This document shows positions 12,444 to 21,780 of a stretch of DNA of 64,000 nt, one piece after another; positions within the stretch are counted from its first letter, which is position 1, and each line of letters begins with the position of its first letter. This stretch comes from Phytoseiulus persimilis. Lineage: Eukaryota; Arthropoda; Arachnida; Mesostigmata; Phytoseiidae. The position numbers and the translations under genes were made by a program. The notes below the pieces were generated by a model. It was not told where the DNA came from and did not search any database. It saw nothing but the letters and a program-made list of their open reading frames with translations. The stretch lies in the NCBI GenBank assembly GCA_037576195.1, contig CM075103.1, positions 4,340,001 through 4,404,000 of the forward strand, written 5' to 3'.

Positions 12444-14022
12444 TTTACGGTTCGGATAGAAGAACCATAAAGATGGAATCGATAGATCCGGCTTGCGAGG
12501 ATCGTTGAGGATAAGACAGACGGGAACGTTTCGGATCCGTTGTCTGGAACCAGGTCGGTCGGAGCCTCGCTCGCACAGCGTTCCCTCCGAGATGCGATCG
12601 AGCAGCGGTGCCCTATCCTCATCGGATCGTTCTTTTTCCGCGAGGAAACTGCGGGGATTCCGTTATGTGGTCTATCGGTTCACGAGATCGCGCTCCCTGT
12701 TCCCGGTGACTCATTGAACCTCGGCACAGGCCTTGAAGGGTGGTCGGAATGTTTCAGACCTCGTAGTGGTCAGGGATCAGTAGTCACGGGAGTCCTGTGA
12801 ATCTTGTCATTATCATGGTGATGAGAACGAGCTCGACTTAACTCTCAAGCAGCATGACTGAAGAGCAGCACAGTGACAATGACAGTGATATGACTATGAC
12901 GACGATCATGGATCGCCGAAGAATAGAAAGTTTTCCAACTCTCCGCATTGGAAGAGACTCGACGAAGTACAGGACTACCGGGAGGCCGGAGGAGCCTTGG
13001 ACACGACCACCGATTTGGCTTTCTGCGTCCGCCTGCTTCAAAAACTGCTGATGTTCCCAGAATGTGCCGGACAGAGGCAGCGATGGATACAAAGGCGATG
13101 ACTCACAGCCCGACCATGGTCTAAACGGCGTTTGTTGAAAAATGACACAGCGGTATTTGGAATTTTTTGAACAGACTCTCAGCGCAAGATCGCTCCAGAA
13201 TCGGAAACCTGTCTGGAATCATGAACGCCAATCGAGCTCGATGAAGTGATCATATCAGTAGGGAAGTGGTCACCGGCGATGATTTCTCCCGAATTCGACG
13301 TTCGCGAGGAAACATTCGAGGATCGTTCGGGAAACATTTGAGGCTCCTCCTGGGGCTCATTCTTGGCTTGGGGCGGCAGGGGGAGGGGGGCGTTCAAAAC
13401 TAGCCAGTTCGTAATCTGGTTCTCGACCTCAGGTCGGATCTGCTGGAAGACCAGAACGGACTGAGGACTGCTGAGGTGGCGCCAGGAGCCCGGCGCGAAC
13501 TCACACGCAAAGTGCGATGATTAGGAGCACGTTCGCGTAGCCACAAAAACGTGAATAATTCACAGCTAACAACGTGTGCTGCGTTCAAAGCATCCTCTTC
13601 AGAAGCGGTACAGAAAAGAGCCTCCCCTCCTGAGGAGAGGAGATGTCTTCTTCCTTCCGTTGGCAACGGGGTTGTGGCGCACTGGGGACGAGCCTCTGAC
13701 CACCAGAGCAGGCACAAGTGGGGAAATAACGCAGAACGGGGGAGTCGGCAAATAAGATACGGGAACGAAGAAATATCGGACGACTTGGGCCGAGTATCTA
13801 TTTCCAAGTCAGCTGTGCTTGTGGCTGGCTTGCTGGCGAAAAAGCGGCCGGGGACACACAATTTGTTGAATGCGTCTGTTCGAGATGCTTCGTCGCCCGG
13901 TCGACGACTCGAACAGCTCCGGCGCGGACTCGGCCCGGACCGCATAATAAAATATGATATGCAAAAACCCGTTTCGGCTCCGCCGAGTTCTTCCGAGTGA
14001 TTTTGCTCGCTACCGCTATCTC
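12444..14022. other. No supported gene
   Basis: A minus-strand frame of 181 codons (13400-13945) and a plus-strand frame of 149 codons (13551-14000) overlap, and neither has a recognised motif. A perfect GTGAGT donor on the minus strand near 13106 follows about 22 open codons, but no clear acceptor pairs with it. The stretch 12800-13100 is rich in GAC/GAT/CAG trinucleotides. Confidence 0.35.
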
Positions 14023-14031
14023 AGGGGACGG

Positions 14032-14250
14032 ATGGAAACGGAACCAAAACATCCTATAAGACCCTCTCCAAGTTCATCGGAGTGCCTTCCAAGCTCCATC
14101 ACGGAGGCTTCATCGCTGTCACATGACGAGATCGTCTCTCTGGTCGGATTCTTCTGCGTGAATGATTCTCCTACCGGGAAGAAACTGAGTGCCCGAGACT
14201 GGGATCAGTTCCGAACGATGAGGAAAAAGCCCACTTGCTCCTCCTGGCAG
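14032..14250 (+). CDS. Candidate exon with a Myb/SANT-like reading, tentative
   Basis: An ATG at 14032 opens a plus-strand frame (METEPKHP, then Ser-rich). Around residues 30-73 comes a stretch that resembles a Myb/SANT helix set: an acidic D-E start, a W in the middle and a closing SSWQ-x-LS-x-W pattern. The telomere protein RAP1 (TERF2IP) has a comparable Myb domain ending in HSWQSL. The resemblance is from memory and by eye, and weak. A 50-base intron from 14251 to 14300 would join it in frame to the next exon, but its donor is a poor GTTCTC. The frame also runs on unspliced to 14349. The minus strand and another plus frame are open here too. Confidence 0.28.
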
Positions 14251-14300
14251 GTTCTCTCGAAATGGCACTTCACGCGCGTCTTTCTTGTTTTCCCGCCCAG

Positions 14301-14642
14301 ATTTTCATGGAGCTCGATTCTCAGGAGACGCTGGAGCTCCCAAGAATGAACGCTGCCGGAGAGGTTCCCGAGGAGCTCGTGGAGAAGGTCCACTGCGACC
14401 GACGTCTCTTGAATATCCGTTCGTTCTTTCAAATATGTGGACAGATCGCCCTCGAGACTTCTCGAGCAACGTCGCACCGCTACTCGATCCGGATTCGCCG
14501 GTCAACTTTGAACTGGAAGGATTCCTGGCTCGTCTTCTCCGCGTCGATCGTCGCGCGTGCCAGCAGTCTTCGCCGTCGTGAGCCACGCGCGAGGCTCTCT
14601 GAACAGTTACATTCGAGCTCTCCGACGATTACAGATCACTAG
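14301..14642 (+). CDS. Candidate exon following a strong acceptor
   Basis: One of the best acceptors in the window (tctttcttgttttcccgcccag) ends at 14300. In the frame continuing the previous candidate, the product begins IFMELDSQETLELPRM, is acidic for about 35 residues and then becomes basic up to the stop at 14642. A second frame across 14400-14580 is also protein-like, so the true 3' boundary may be a splice donor inside this interval that I cannot place. No family is recognised. It is probably part of the same plus-strand gene as 14791-14994, if either is real. Confidence 0.28.
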   Translation: MFMELDSQETLELPRMNAAGEVPEELVEKVHCDRRLLNIRSFFQICGQIALETSRATSHRYSIRIRRSTLNWKDSWLVFSASIVARASSLRRREPRARLSEQLHSSSPTITDH

Positions 14643-14790
14643 AGATCTCTCGGCTCCTTTGCTCCACAACCATCCATCCCTCGTTGTGACATTTGGAGAG
14701 GAACAAATACCGGCTCTGGAAGTTGGTCGTCTGAAATCTCTGCACAGAGAAGCGTCGATCAAATGAGTTGACGGGAGACTTTTACCGCAG

Positions 14791-14994
14791 CTCACCACAT
14801 TCCAAGAGCAGGTTTGCCAGCGTTCTCCAAAGGGGATCTCGCCGATCAACAAGCGGTTCAACCGCACCAAAAATGCATCCATCCGGGATGAGAGAACTCC
14901 GTTGAAAACGAAGATATCGCAGTTTCCTCACATCAGAAAATCAGGAAGTCAAACCACTCACATTTGCGGGTCTCAAGAGTTGAGCAGCGGATGA
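14791..14994 (+). CDS. Candidate 3' exon, basic Lys/Arg/Ser/Thr-rich tail
   Basis: After an acceptor (gagacttttaccgcag, ending 14790) the phase-0 frame is open for 67 codons to a TGA. The peptide is rich in Lys, Arg, Gln, Ser and Thr (NKRFNRTKNASIRDERT in the middle) and looks like a disordered nuclear tail. It has no ATG, as expected for a downstream exon. On the minus strand the same boundary reads as a GTGAGC donor behind an ATG frame, so the strand is not settled. Two further GTGAGT donors on the plus strand at 15056 and 15124 suggest more exons just downstream. Confidence 0.33.
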   Translation, partial: LTTFQEQVCQRSPKGISPINKRFNRTKNASIRDERTPLKTKISQFPHIRKSGSQTTHICGSQELSSG

Positions 14995-15232
14995 GGCTCA
15001 ACAGTTATCAGAAGGCGACTCACTATCGAGCTATTTTTTTCGATCTCGCGCTCCAATGTGAGTGGTCAGCGGGTCTGTGACTCAAGCTTAGCTTTGAAGA
15101 TGCTCGAAGGAGGAGGTGAAAGCGTGAGTGATCCGATTTGATCGTCTCCGCAAACGCTCTCGCTGCAAGGATGGGTTTCGTTCTTCGAGGGCATGATTCC
15201 TAGGCGTTGGAGTCCTTGGCCCATCGGACTGG

Positions 15233-15244
15233 TGGACGCCCACC
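15233..15244. repeat. Target-site duplication, left copy (SINE)
   Basis: The sequence TGGACGCCCACC here is repeated exactly at 15522-15533, directly flanking the SINE. A perfect 12-base direct repeat fits L1-type target-primed insertion. Confidence 0.85.
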
Positions 15245-15521
15245 TTTTTTGTTTCCGGCTGAACCTCTCAGCCAGCCCTCAGAAGTGTTCCGGGATCACT
15301 TTTCGGTATTGCTCCAGTAACACTCCCTATCGCCTCGCAAATCCCATTGCGGGCGGTGGGCTTGGGTCTTAAGATGGTTCAGATTCAATTCTGATTTGAA
15401 TTAAATCCTCTTTTTACCACATAAGGAATTTGTTGTCCCGGCCGGGGATCGAACCCGCGATTGCTACCTTCGCGTGGCACCCAAGGCGTTGGTTTATGCC
15501 ACACGGCCAACGAGCCGGTGC
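15245..15521 (-). mobile_element. tRNA-derived SINE with A-rich 3' end
   Basis: Read on the minus strand, the element starts with a tRNA-like head. It contains a degenerate pol III A box (TTGGCCGTGTGG) and a good B box (GGTTCGATCCC) about 45 bases later, inside a partly pairing T-arm. A tRNA-unrelated body of about 170 bases follows and the end is AAAAAA (T run at 15245-15250 on the plus strand). The perfect 12-base duplication TGGACGCCCACC borders both ends. The acceptor stem does not pair well and A14 of the A box is T, so it is a SINE rather than a working tRNA gene. It is non-autonomous and would depend on a LINE in trans. I found no second copy in the window. It lies between the 14-15 kb candidate exons and the SLC4-like gene. 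Confidence 0.85.
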
Positions 15522-15533
15522 TGGACGCCCACC
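15522..15533. repeat. Target-site duplication, right copy (SINE)
   Basis: This is an exact copy of TGGACGCCCACC at 15233-15244. It marks the 5' border of the minus-strand SINE. Confidence 0.85.
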
Positions 15534-16242
15534 AGCTTCCGGTTCCTGAGGAACGGAGACATCCGAGGTCTTGCAGCAGCCCATATTGATGTGCCAATTA
15601 ACGAAAATCGTGAATCATTTGCTTCGCTTCAGTGAACCCGACGAGGATGCGCTGGAACGAGTGTTGGGGCTATCCTGAATCCGCATTTCCGCCACGAAGG
15701 TATCAAGCCATAGGGGGAGAAATTTCTAGGACGTTATGAGCCATGGGAACGCCCGCCCAGACACCGATCGCAGACCCTTCGCTGAGATCATACCGATCGG
15801 CATGCGGGCTCCACGCCCCTATCGTTGCGGACCTCAAGCTACGAAACTAATGTCATGAAGACATCAGCCAAGGCATGAGGGGTCTCCTGATGGCTAATGT
15901 TCCGTTTCTGGGAGGCTAAGCCGGTGAGCACGTTTCGTAACTCGCGAACTTCTCAACGAGAGGACGATCCAGACTAATGTATCGCAAAGCGAAAATCATG
16001 ATATATAACAGTGCCGCATCAAGATTCATCATGGAGTCATACGGACTCAGCAAGGACTCCTCGAACATTCTCGCATTCCTGAAGCTCCAATAGACGCTGC
16101 TCTCCGAGCATTGTGCGCGCGACGCCGCTCCTTTGAAGTCGAATAAAACAGAAAGTCGGAGGGAGCTTTCGGAGGGAGACGGCGAAGAACCTGTGGAATG
16201 TACGGAACTCGAGCAATCCTCGGAGAAGAATAGTGAACTCAC
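15534..16242. other. Probable intron downstream of the SLC4A11-like exon
   Basis: On the minus strand the frame of the transporter exon stays open past its donor to a stop at 15916. This extension is Ser rich, then hydrophobic, and does not resemble any SLC4 sequence. A short alternative frame near 16045-16120 contains RLLELQECEN before a GTATGA donor. It is faintly like the end of the SLC4A11 cytoplasmic domain but out of phase with the upstream exon. I therefore treat this stretch as intron. Confidence 0.4.
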
Positions 16243-16837
16243 CTTGTGCAGCATCTTGTCGACAATCCCCTCAAGCGATGTCTCTTGAACGTCGAGTAGA
16301 AGCACTGCTTGGATGAGAAACTGGTCCACGTCCATCGTAGCTCGAACTTCGGCGCCGAAGTCACGCATTGGCAGCCTCTGTAAAGCACAATGAAGTAGCT
16401 CCCTCTGCACAGGGACTGGGCCTGTAGATCGGCCTGAAGATACATCGGACGTTCGTCGGGAACCCGACATCGCTGATAGACGACGTCCCGCATTCACGAC
16501 GACTTGCACAGCCGCACTACCAAACGCCTTCGATTGCGACTTGGTCGAAGCTCTGCGCTGCTCCAACGGTAAACCCGGCACGGACAGTACTTCGGCCACG
16601 AGGCCATCATCGTCCGGTGGCCGGGTAACCGTGGTCGCTGGTATGTTGGGCACAGAGGCGCTCCGGTTCGCGTTCCCCGACCCTGCCGCCCCCGACGCCT
16701 CAGACGCCCCTTCCGGCAATTTCATCATCATCAACGTTCCGGGCGTCGTCGTCGTCTCGGCAAACGAGTGCCGCTGCGAGGGCGGCTGAGGCTGTTCGAC
16801 TAAGTGCTCAATGGTTGAGCTTTTCCGACACTCTGCG
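16243..16837 (-). CDS. SLC4A11: Internal exon of an SLC4-family transporter, SLC4A11-like cytoplasmic domain
   Basis: SLC4A11 (NaBC1/BTR1) is a plasma-membrane transporter reported to move H+/OH-, water and related ions. Its N-terminal cytoplasmic domain has a PTS-EIIA-like fold shared with band 3. This exon encodes 198 codons. The first 125 or so are low complexity (Thr, Ser, Pro, Arg). The last 50 contain LH-x6-LP-x2-DFGAEVRA, MDVD-x-FL-x-QA and LLLD-x3-TSLE-x8-ML. That pattern matches the SLC4A11 domain (NFKEEIRA, DLDGFLAQA, TSLDNV) better than the anion exchangers, although LLDVQETSL also recalls AE1. It ends at a perfect donor (CACAAG then GTGAGT, intron from 16242). The start at the TTAG acceptor (16838-16839) is inferred; the frame is open to about 16989, just after a TAA. 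Membrane exons are not visible, so the gene is partial here. Confidence 0.72.
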
Positions 16838-16894
16838 CTAACAAAGATCGTCTGCCAACTCTTTTTTGCTGCCGTCACTGTCGTTGCTGGTGTC

Positions 16895-17095
16895 TCTGTT
16901 GCTATTGTTGTTGTTGTTGTCGCATCTGCACCCGCGCTCGATGCTTCTGTCGCTGCCGTTTGATTTACTGGGGTTTGTTGCCGCACTCGTTATGAAACCG
17001 GTCGGCGTTATCGAGGCTGTTGCTGTCGTCGTCGTCGTCGTCGATGCTGCCGTTGTTGTTGTTGTTGTTGTTGTTGCTGCTGCTGTCGATGATGT
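16895..17095. repeat. Degenerate GTT/GTC trinucleotide microsatellites
   Basis: Two blocks, about 16898-16922 and 17021-17095, consist of GTT, GTC and GCT units on the plus strand. On the minus strand they read as Thr, Asn or Ala runs depending on frame. They sit inside the proposed intron of the SLC4A11-like gene. Confidence 0.9.
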
Positions 17096-17514
17096 CGGTG
17101 GAACCGATGGCAGCCTCATCTTCTTATCCTGGGACGAGGAGAACCAATCGGCGGAAACCCACTGACCAGATGGCGTTTTGCAATTTTATCGACGACAGGG
17201 AACATTTGACAGAATCTCAAACTTGTTCAAACGTAACACGGCCTCTCCGACAACAACAGCCATAACCGTCGCCTCTTGTTTCGACATATTAAATCCTGAG
17301 CGTCGTGGATTCTGCGGGCACTGATGTTCGATTGCTCGCAAAGAAAGCACAAATGGTATTCAATCAGTCCATCAACAATTCTCAATCAAAATGACGCTTG
17401 AAGGATCGCAGTCATCCAGACAGTCATCAGGCAGGCGCAGACAGTGTATCAAACAGGTCACATTTAATCCACTGGACACTGCACGGTCATCACCGCGTTG
17501 TCTCGGTCGAGAGT

Positions 17515-17560
17515 CTGTCAGTCAGTCAGTTAGTCAACCAATCAATCGATCTATCAAGCT
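17515..17560. repeat. GTCA tetranucleotide repeat with AATC-type decay
   Basis: GTCAGTCAGTCAGTTAGTCAACCAATCAATC forms a short imperfect tetranucleotide array. Similar GATT repeats recur at 18250-18275. Confidence 0.85.
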
Positions 17561-17856
17561 GGAGGTGGAGGACAGGGGAAGCACTTCACAGACCACGGAA
17601 CGGTAACAACAGACACTGATCACTTCTAGATAGGATGTATCCATCACAGAGGCACATTTCGCTCATCATCAGCACTTGCTTGAAGACGACGTCGAAGATC
17701 TGATTGATCGATCAATTGACTAGTTGATCCCAGATGGTTGTATGATAATAAGTCATTCGGGACTGGTTGTCCTATCCGCACTCGGCCCGCCCGCGCTTCG
17801 TCACACTCCGCGAAGGGGACTTCCTCAAAGGCGACGTGATTTCCGACGTGCTTTAC

Positions 17857-18141
17857 GTATTCGGTACCGCCGCTTGGCGTTCTGGTTCGGAGACGCGTTT
17901 TCGAACGGAGAGTGTTCTTGTAAAACTGCTTTTATGATTGTTGTTGGCTCCAGTCGACTTGTTGCTGGCGCGCTTTTGCTTGTGTTCGGTGTTGCTGGCG
18001 CACTCTTTATTGTGATTGCTGTTTGGAGACTGTTCGTTGCTGTGACGGGTGCTGCTGTGGTCGCCGTCGTCGCCCAAAAGATTATTGTTGCTGCCAGAAT
18101 GAGTTTTTTCCTTCGAATGTTGCTCTTTGTTGTAGTTTTCG
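17857..18141 (-). CDS. Candidate upstream N-terminal exon of the SLC4A11-like gene
   Basis: The minus strand is open for about 95 codons of very hydrophilic sequence rich in Ser, Asn, His and Lys (NNLLGDDGDHSS, then NSNHNKECASN). It ends in SVRKRVSEPERQ-x-AVPN before a GTAAAG donor at 17856. Splicing to the acceptor at 16838-16839 joins two bases to one base and gives AC-C, continuing directly into AECRKSSTIEHL of the SLC4 exon. The 5' boundary is set at TAG/C, where a weak acceptor lies; the frame is open to about 18209. Long disordered N-termini are common before the SLC4 core. The plus-strand antisense frame is hydrophobic and is a shadow of this one. Confidence 0.42.
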
Positions 18142-18209
18142 CTATGAGATGAATGCGCATCTCTTCGAGTGGCACCGCCGTCGTCACCGCCAACCGTCAA
18201 CACCGATCA

Positions 18210-21200
18210 TCGACCGTCTCTTTCATCGATTCCTCGTCTGGATATTTGATTGATTGATGATTGATGAAAGAGTGATTTTTCCTCTCATCGACGTGCGGAT
18301 GGGAAACGCATCGATTGATTTCCGAGATTCCGGTGAAACGAAGTGTTTCCTATGACTTGCGGCTCGATTCAATCAGTTCGACGCAATCGATCAATCGATC
18401 GGTCGACTCCTCCATCGATTGTATATTTGGTGTGCGAGCGATAAGCACTGGCGATGATTGACGCACCTCAAGCCGAAAGCCCGTACCAAACGGATCAATG
18501 ACGGCTACTACGGACAGGGCGCTGATTCAGGAAACTATGATGATCATGTGGAGCGAGATCGCTAAGTTGAGGAAACCGCTGACAGTGGTTATGCTGATAA
18601 CGACGGCGATACTGATGATGATGATAACGACGACGATGATGGAGATGATGGCGACGATAACAACAACAACAACAACAACGTTTCGACAACGACACCGCGC
18701 CGCAACCCACACGCAGTGGTTGGCGCCAGAGGAGATCACTGAAGCACATGCGATGAGCGGATGTCTCGTGGTCGGCACACGCTGCTTCCTTCCACCGAGG
18801 CGCTCAGCGTGGCTCTGAGCCGACTTGCCCAAACGATTTCAAACGAGAGTCGACTCACCCGCCGCTCACCCTCCACCACGTTTTGTCCGCCGCGAGACGG
18901 CGCTAGTATCGCCCTTGCCTTGGCCTTGTTTGTATTGCCTTGCCTTGCAAGCCAGCTTTTCTTCCGCTGCCGCCTGCCTGGTCGCCCGCCCGCTTGCCTC
19001 CGTACGTATGCCTTGCCGATTCGACTCGTGTGTCGGCATCACAGCTTCCTCACCAAACCACTCTCACGTAAATTCGATAATAAAAATCCTTCAGTGAGGA
19101 ACACCGGCAGAGGAACTTCTCGAACCTGCGGAGCTGCTGACTGCGAAGTTCGATCCCTGCCTGGAGCCGAGTGCTCGGCGCCCCGCAACGCGATGGGCGA
19201 AATTAAGCGGCTCAAGGCCTTCTCCAGGGCGCTAACTCAATATCTTATGAGCTTGGTTCGACCTGGACGCCTCACGCACTCACTTTCACACTCACACGCT
19301 CCCAGATACACGCCGGCAGACATCGTAAAGTCGATGTCAATTCGATCCACTACTAGTTCCACCACTAGCACATTCATCACCAGCAGCGCCGAGGTCGTCC
19401 GAGCTATGATCAAGAGTTCCCCATGTGGTTCAGCCAATGATTCCGATTTCCTCGGTACCTTCTGGCCGAGAGCGAGTTCCAGCTGTCGTTGCGAGTCTCT
19501 CCGACCGGCGTCCCATTTATCCGTCTCCTACGGACGACTAAGTAATCTGCCTGGATGAGAGCACTTGAAATCCGTGCAAACGCTGTCTTCCGAAGGACGA
19601 ATCGAGCCCTCTAGCTTCTGGTGAGGCGAGAGCTTTCGTTGCGTCCGTCTTACGATACAACTCACGCCTCTCGTTCTGTTCTTGGAACAATTCTTCGGCA
19701 GCCCTTCATGCCATTGAGCGTCCCAGAAACTTTGGAAGTGTCCGCGTCTGATTCTTGACGTCTAGGATTCCTTAGATAAACTCTGACGTTGACTCTGTCG
19801 AACGGTTTCTGTTTCTCGCGTTCTGTGGACAGATCTCACAGATGAACAGCGGGAAATCAGTGCGGCGTTCAAGAAGAGGATGTTGAACTCTCCCGTCCCC
19901 ATTCAAAAGTGATTGAGATGGATCATACCCCCTGTGTTGAGAATCAACAATTTTCCCTGTTTATCTAGCCTGTCTCAGAATCTCTGTGACGTTACTGTGA
20001 GCATCGTTCATTTGGGGTCCGCTATGAGGTCTGGCGGTTTTTCTGCCCGAATCGATATCAATGTCCTTTGGCCTGTTGCCTTCATCAAGAAATCCATAAG
20101 TCACTGGAGGGATCTCTATCTGTGAGCCCGACTGTGGGCTCTTGGTCGGCGGGTCTTCACACTCCGTGTCTTTCTGCGCCCGTTGGCGAGATCAGGTGAA
20201 GGTTGGTTCTTAGGTCTTGCGTCTCGGAGCTTCTCCGGCAGCTTTGGCTCACTCGGCGCCACGACGTCGCGGTCCCCGCTGCCTTACAGCGAGCCATTCA
20301 TGATCCATGCTTCAATAAGTCAGGAAGGACGTCAACGGCAGCAGCAACAACCACCCGACGATAGCGAGCGCTAGCAGTGCTCAGCAAACCAACAGCTTCA
20401 TCAAATCACTGCGCTTCGCGTCCGGACGGTGCTACGGTCAAAGTGAACAACGGATAGTATGATCATTCATCAACAATTTCCCCCTTTCCGATGTCCGGAT
20501 AGGGGCGACGATTGATACCACCCCGACGGTCGGCCAAACGTGACCAGCGTCTTCTCAAAACAGGGAGAAGCCGGGCGTACCTCCTGACCGATGAGGAGCG
20601 TTTTTGAGGGCTCTCTCTTGTGACGGGAAGCCGGTTCTCCTGCCAGGAATCTCGAGTCCGAAACCTGGAGCTGCGGCGATCCCTCTCCCTCGCGCTGAAT
20701 TTCGCGTTGTACCCCTTACTATCCAACGGCGGAAATAGAAACGTTACAACGCATACCCGATTTGGATGCCTCGTGATCCTGCACCACACAATGATCGGCA
20801 AGATATGAGCATACGCGGCTCCACTTCCAAACATGTGTTCTGACTCCGTCGAACAGGAAGCAAGATGCGCGACTCAGTTCGAGCTATCTGAGAGAAACGG
20901 AGATTCAGCGAAGAATGATTGCCAATTTCCCTCGAGGAGAGAGACTGAAATTTGATGGTCTAGTTATGCGCTGCGCGAAGTCGAAAGGCGCCTCGCGGTT
21001 CATGATCATATCACTCCTGAATCAGGCAATCCAGGCTCGAGTTTCAGGGAAGTCATCCATCTGGCAGCCCTCAACAAAGTTTCAGCGCGGCCGACGATGC
21101 CGGACTCTCAGATGCCTGAATCTCAACCTCAACCTCAAAGGATTGTGTGCTGTGTGCATCATCTAGGTCTGTGGGACTCTTCAGCGGACTGAATCCATTG

Positions 21201-21780
21201 AGATAGAAGATGGCCAGAGGCAGAACTGAACTCCCGAAGGTAACAAGATCCCAGCCATTACGATCTATCGGAAGAAACGAGCAGATATTTGGGCTGCTAT
21301 CAGGACTCCACCACAGTCCAAGATTGGATAGAAACGGAGGTCTTATGGTCATGCCACTCCCCTCCACTTCCATCAGTAGGAAGATGAGTTCGTTTGCATG
21401 TTGCGCAAACGAAAAGCCGATTCACTTTTTCAGTTATGACGGCTAAACGGGGATTATGTCATAGAGGCACTCCGCTCCCTCTTCATTGGGTCATTTCTGA
21501 GACTGTGTTTATCTTCGCTTAGTCGGTATATGTTGTCACTTCACTCTTTTTTCGCTCATCAGCTCCTTGGACCAGACACTGAACTGCTTCTTCGGGTGTT
21601 TCTTGCTAGCTCTCCTTGTAGCTTGCGATCGTAGAAGGTCCCGCAGAGTCTCGTAGACTGTCCCCTGGGCTCAAGTAGACGCTCGCGGTGTGGTGGACTC
21701 TCGAAGACGATCTTTTAGGCTTCGTAGATACTCGTAGAGGTCGAATCGACATGTGAATTACCTCTATAGATCCCGGAAAG
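18210..21780. other. No supported gene; simple repeats at the left end
   Basis: A GAT/GAC/AAC-rich block lies at 18593-18681. A 265-codon plus frame (18761-19558) is Ser, Arg, Thr and Pro rich without any motif. Near 19150 a GTTCGATCCC box resembles a pol III B box, but no A box precedes it. At 21112-21126 there is a single copy of the 15-base unit CTCAGATGCCTGAAT that is amplified at 23 kb. Confidence 0.4.
18593..18681. repeat. GAT/GAC/AAC trinucleotide-rich block
   Basis: An imperfect trinucleotide array (GATGATGATGATAACGACGACG and similar) ends in seven AAC units. In different frames it encodes runs of Asp, Met or Asn. The flanking sequence shows no exon signals. Confidence 0.9.

Larger units (their letters stand above)
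16838..17856 (-). other. Inferred intron of the SLC4A11-like gene, with GTT/GTC repeats
   Basis: If 17857-18141 and 16243-16837 are consecutive exons, this 1019-base interval is the intron. It has a GTAAAG donor and an acceptor cgatctttgttag, and the phases agree (two bases plus one base). It contains two trinucleotide-repeat blocks. A frame at 16838-17119 in another phase encodes poly-Thr and poly-Asn from those repeats. A good acceptor near 17133 (ttctcctcgtcccag) could start an alternative exon but leads to a stop. Confidence 0.35.

Noticed and set aside
15385-15597. Functional tRNA gene on the minus strand
   Set aside because: Acceptor stem pairs poorly, A box is degenerate, and flanking duplication plus A-rich end show it is a SINE head.
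16866-17165. Plus-strand Leu/Val-rich frame
   Set aside because: Created by GTT/GTC/CTG trinucleotide repeats.
17724-18152. Plus-strand multi-helix membrane protein frame
   Set aside because: Hydrophobicity is the antisense shadow of the Ser/Asn/His/Lys-rich minus-strand frame that has a splice donor.
19100-19200. Second tRNA-like or SINE element (GTTCGATCCC)
   Set aside because: Only a B-box-like word; no A box at the right distance and no tail or target duplication.
18761-19558. 265-codon plus frame
   Set aside because: Composition shifts repeatedly along it and it spans clear low-complexity segments; no domain.
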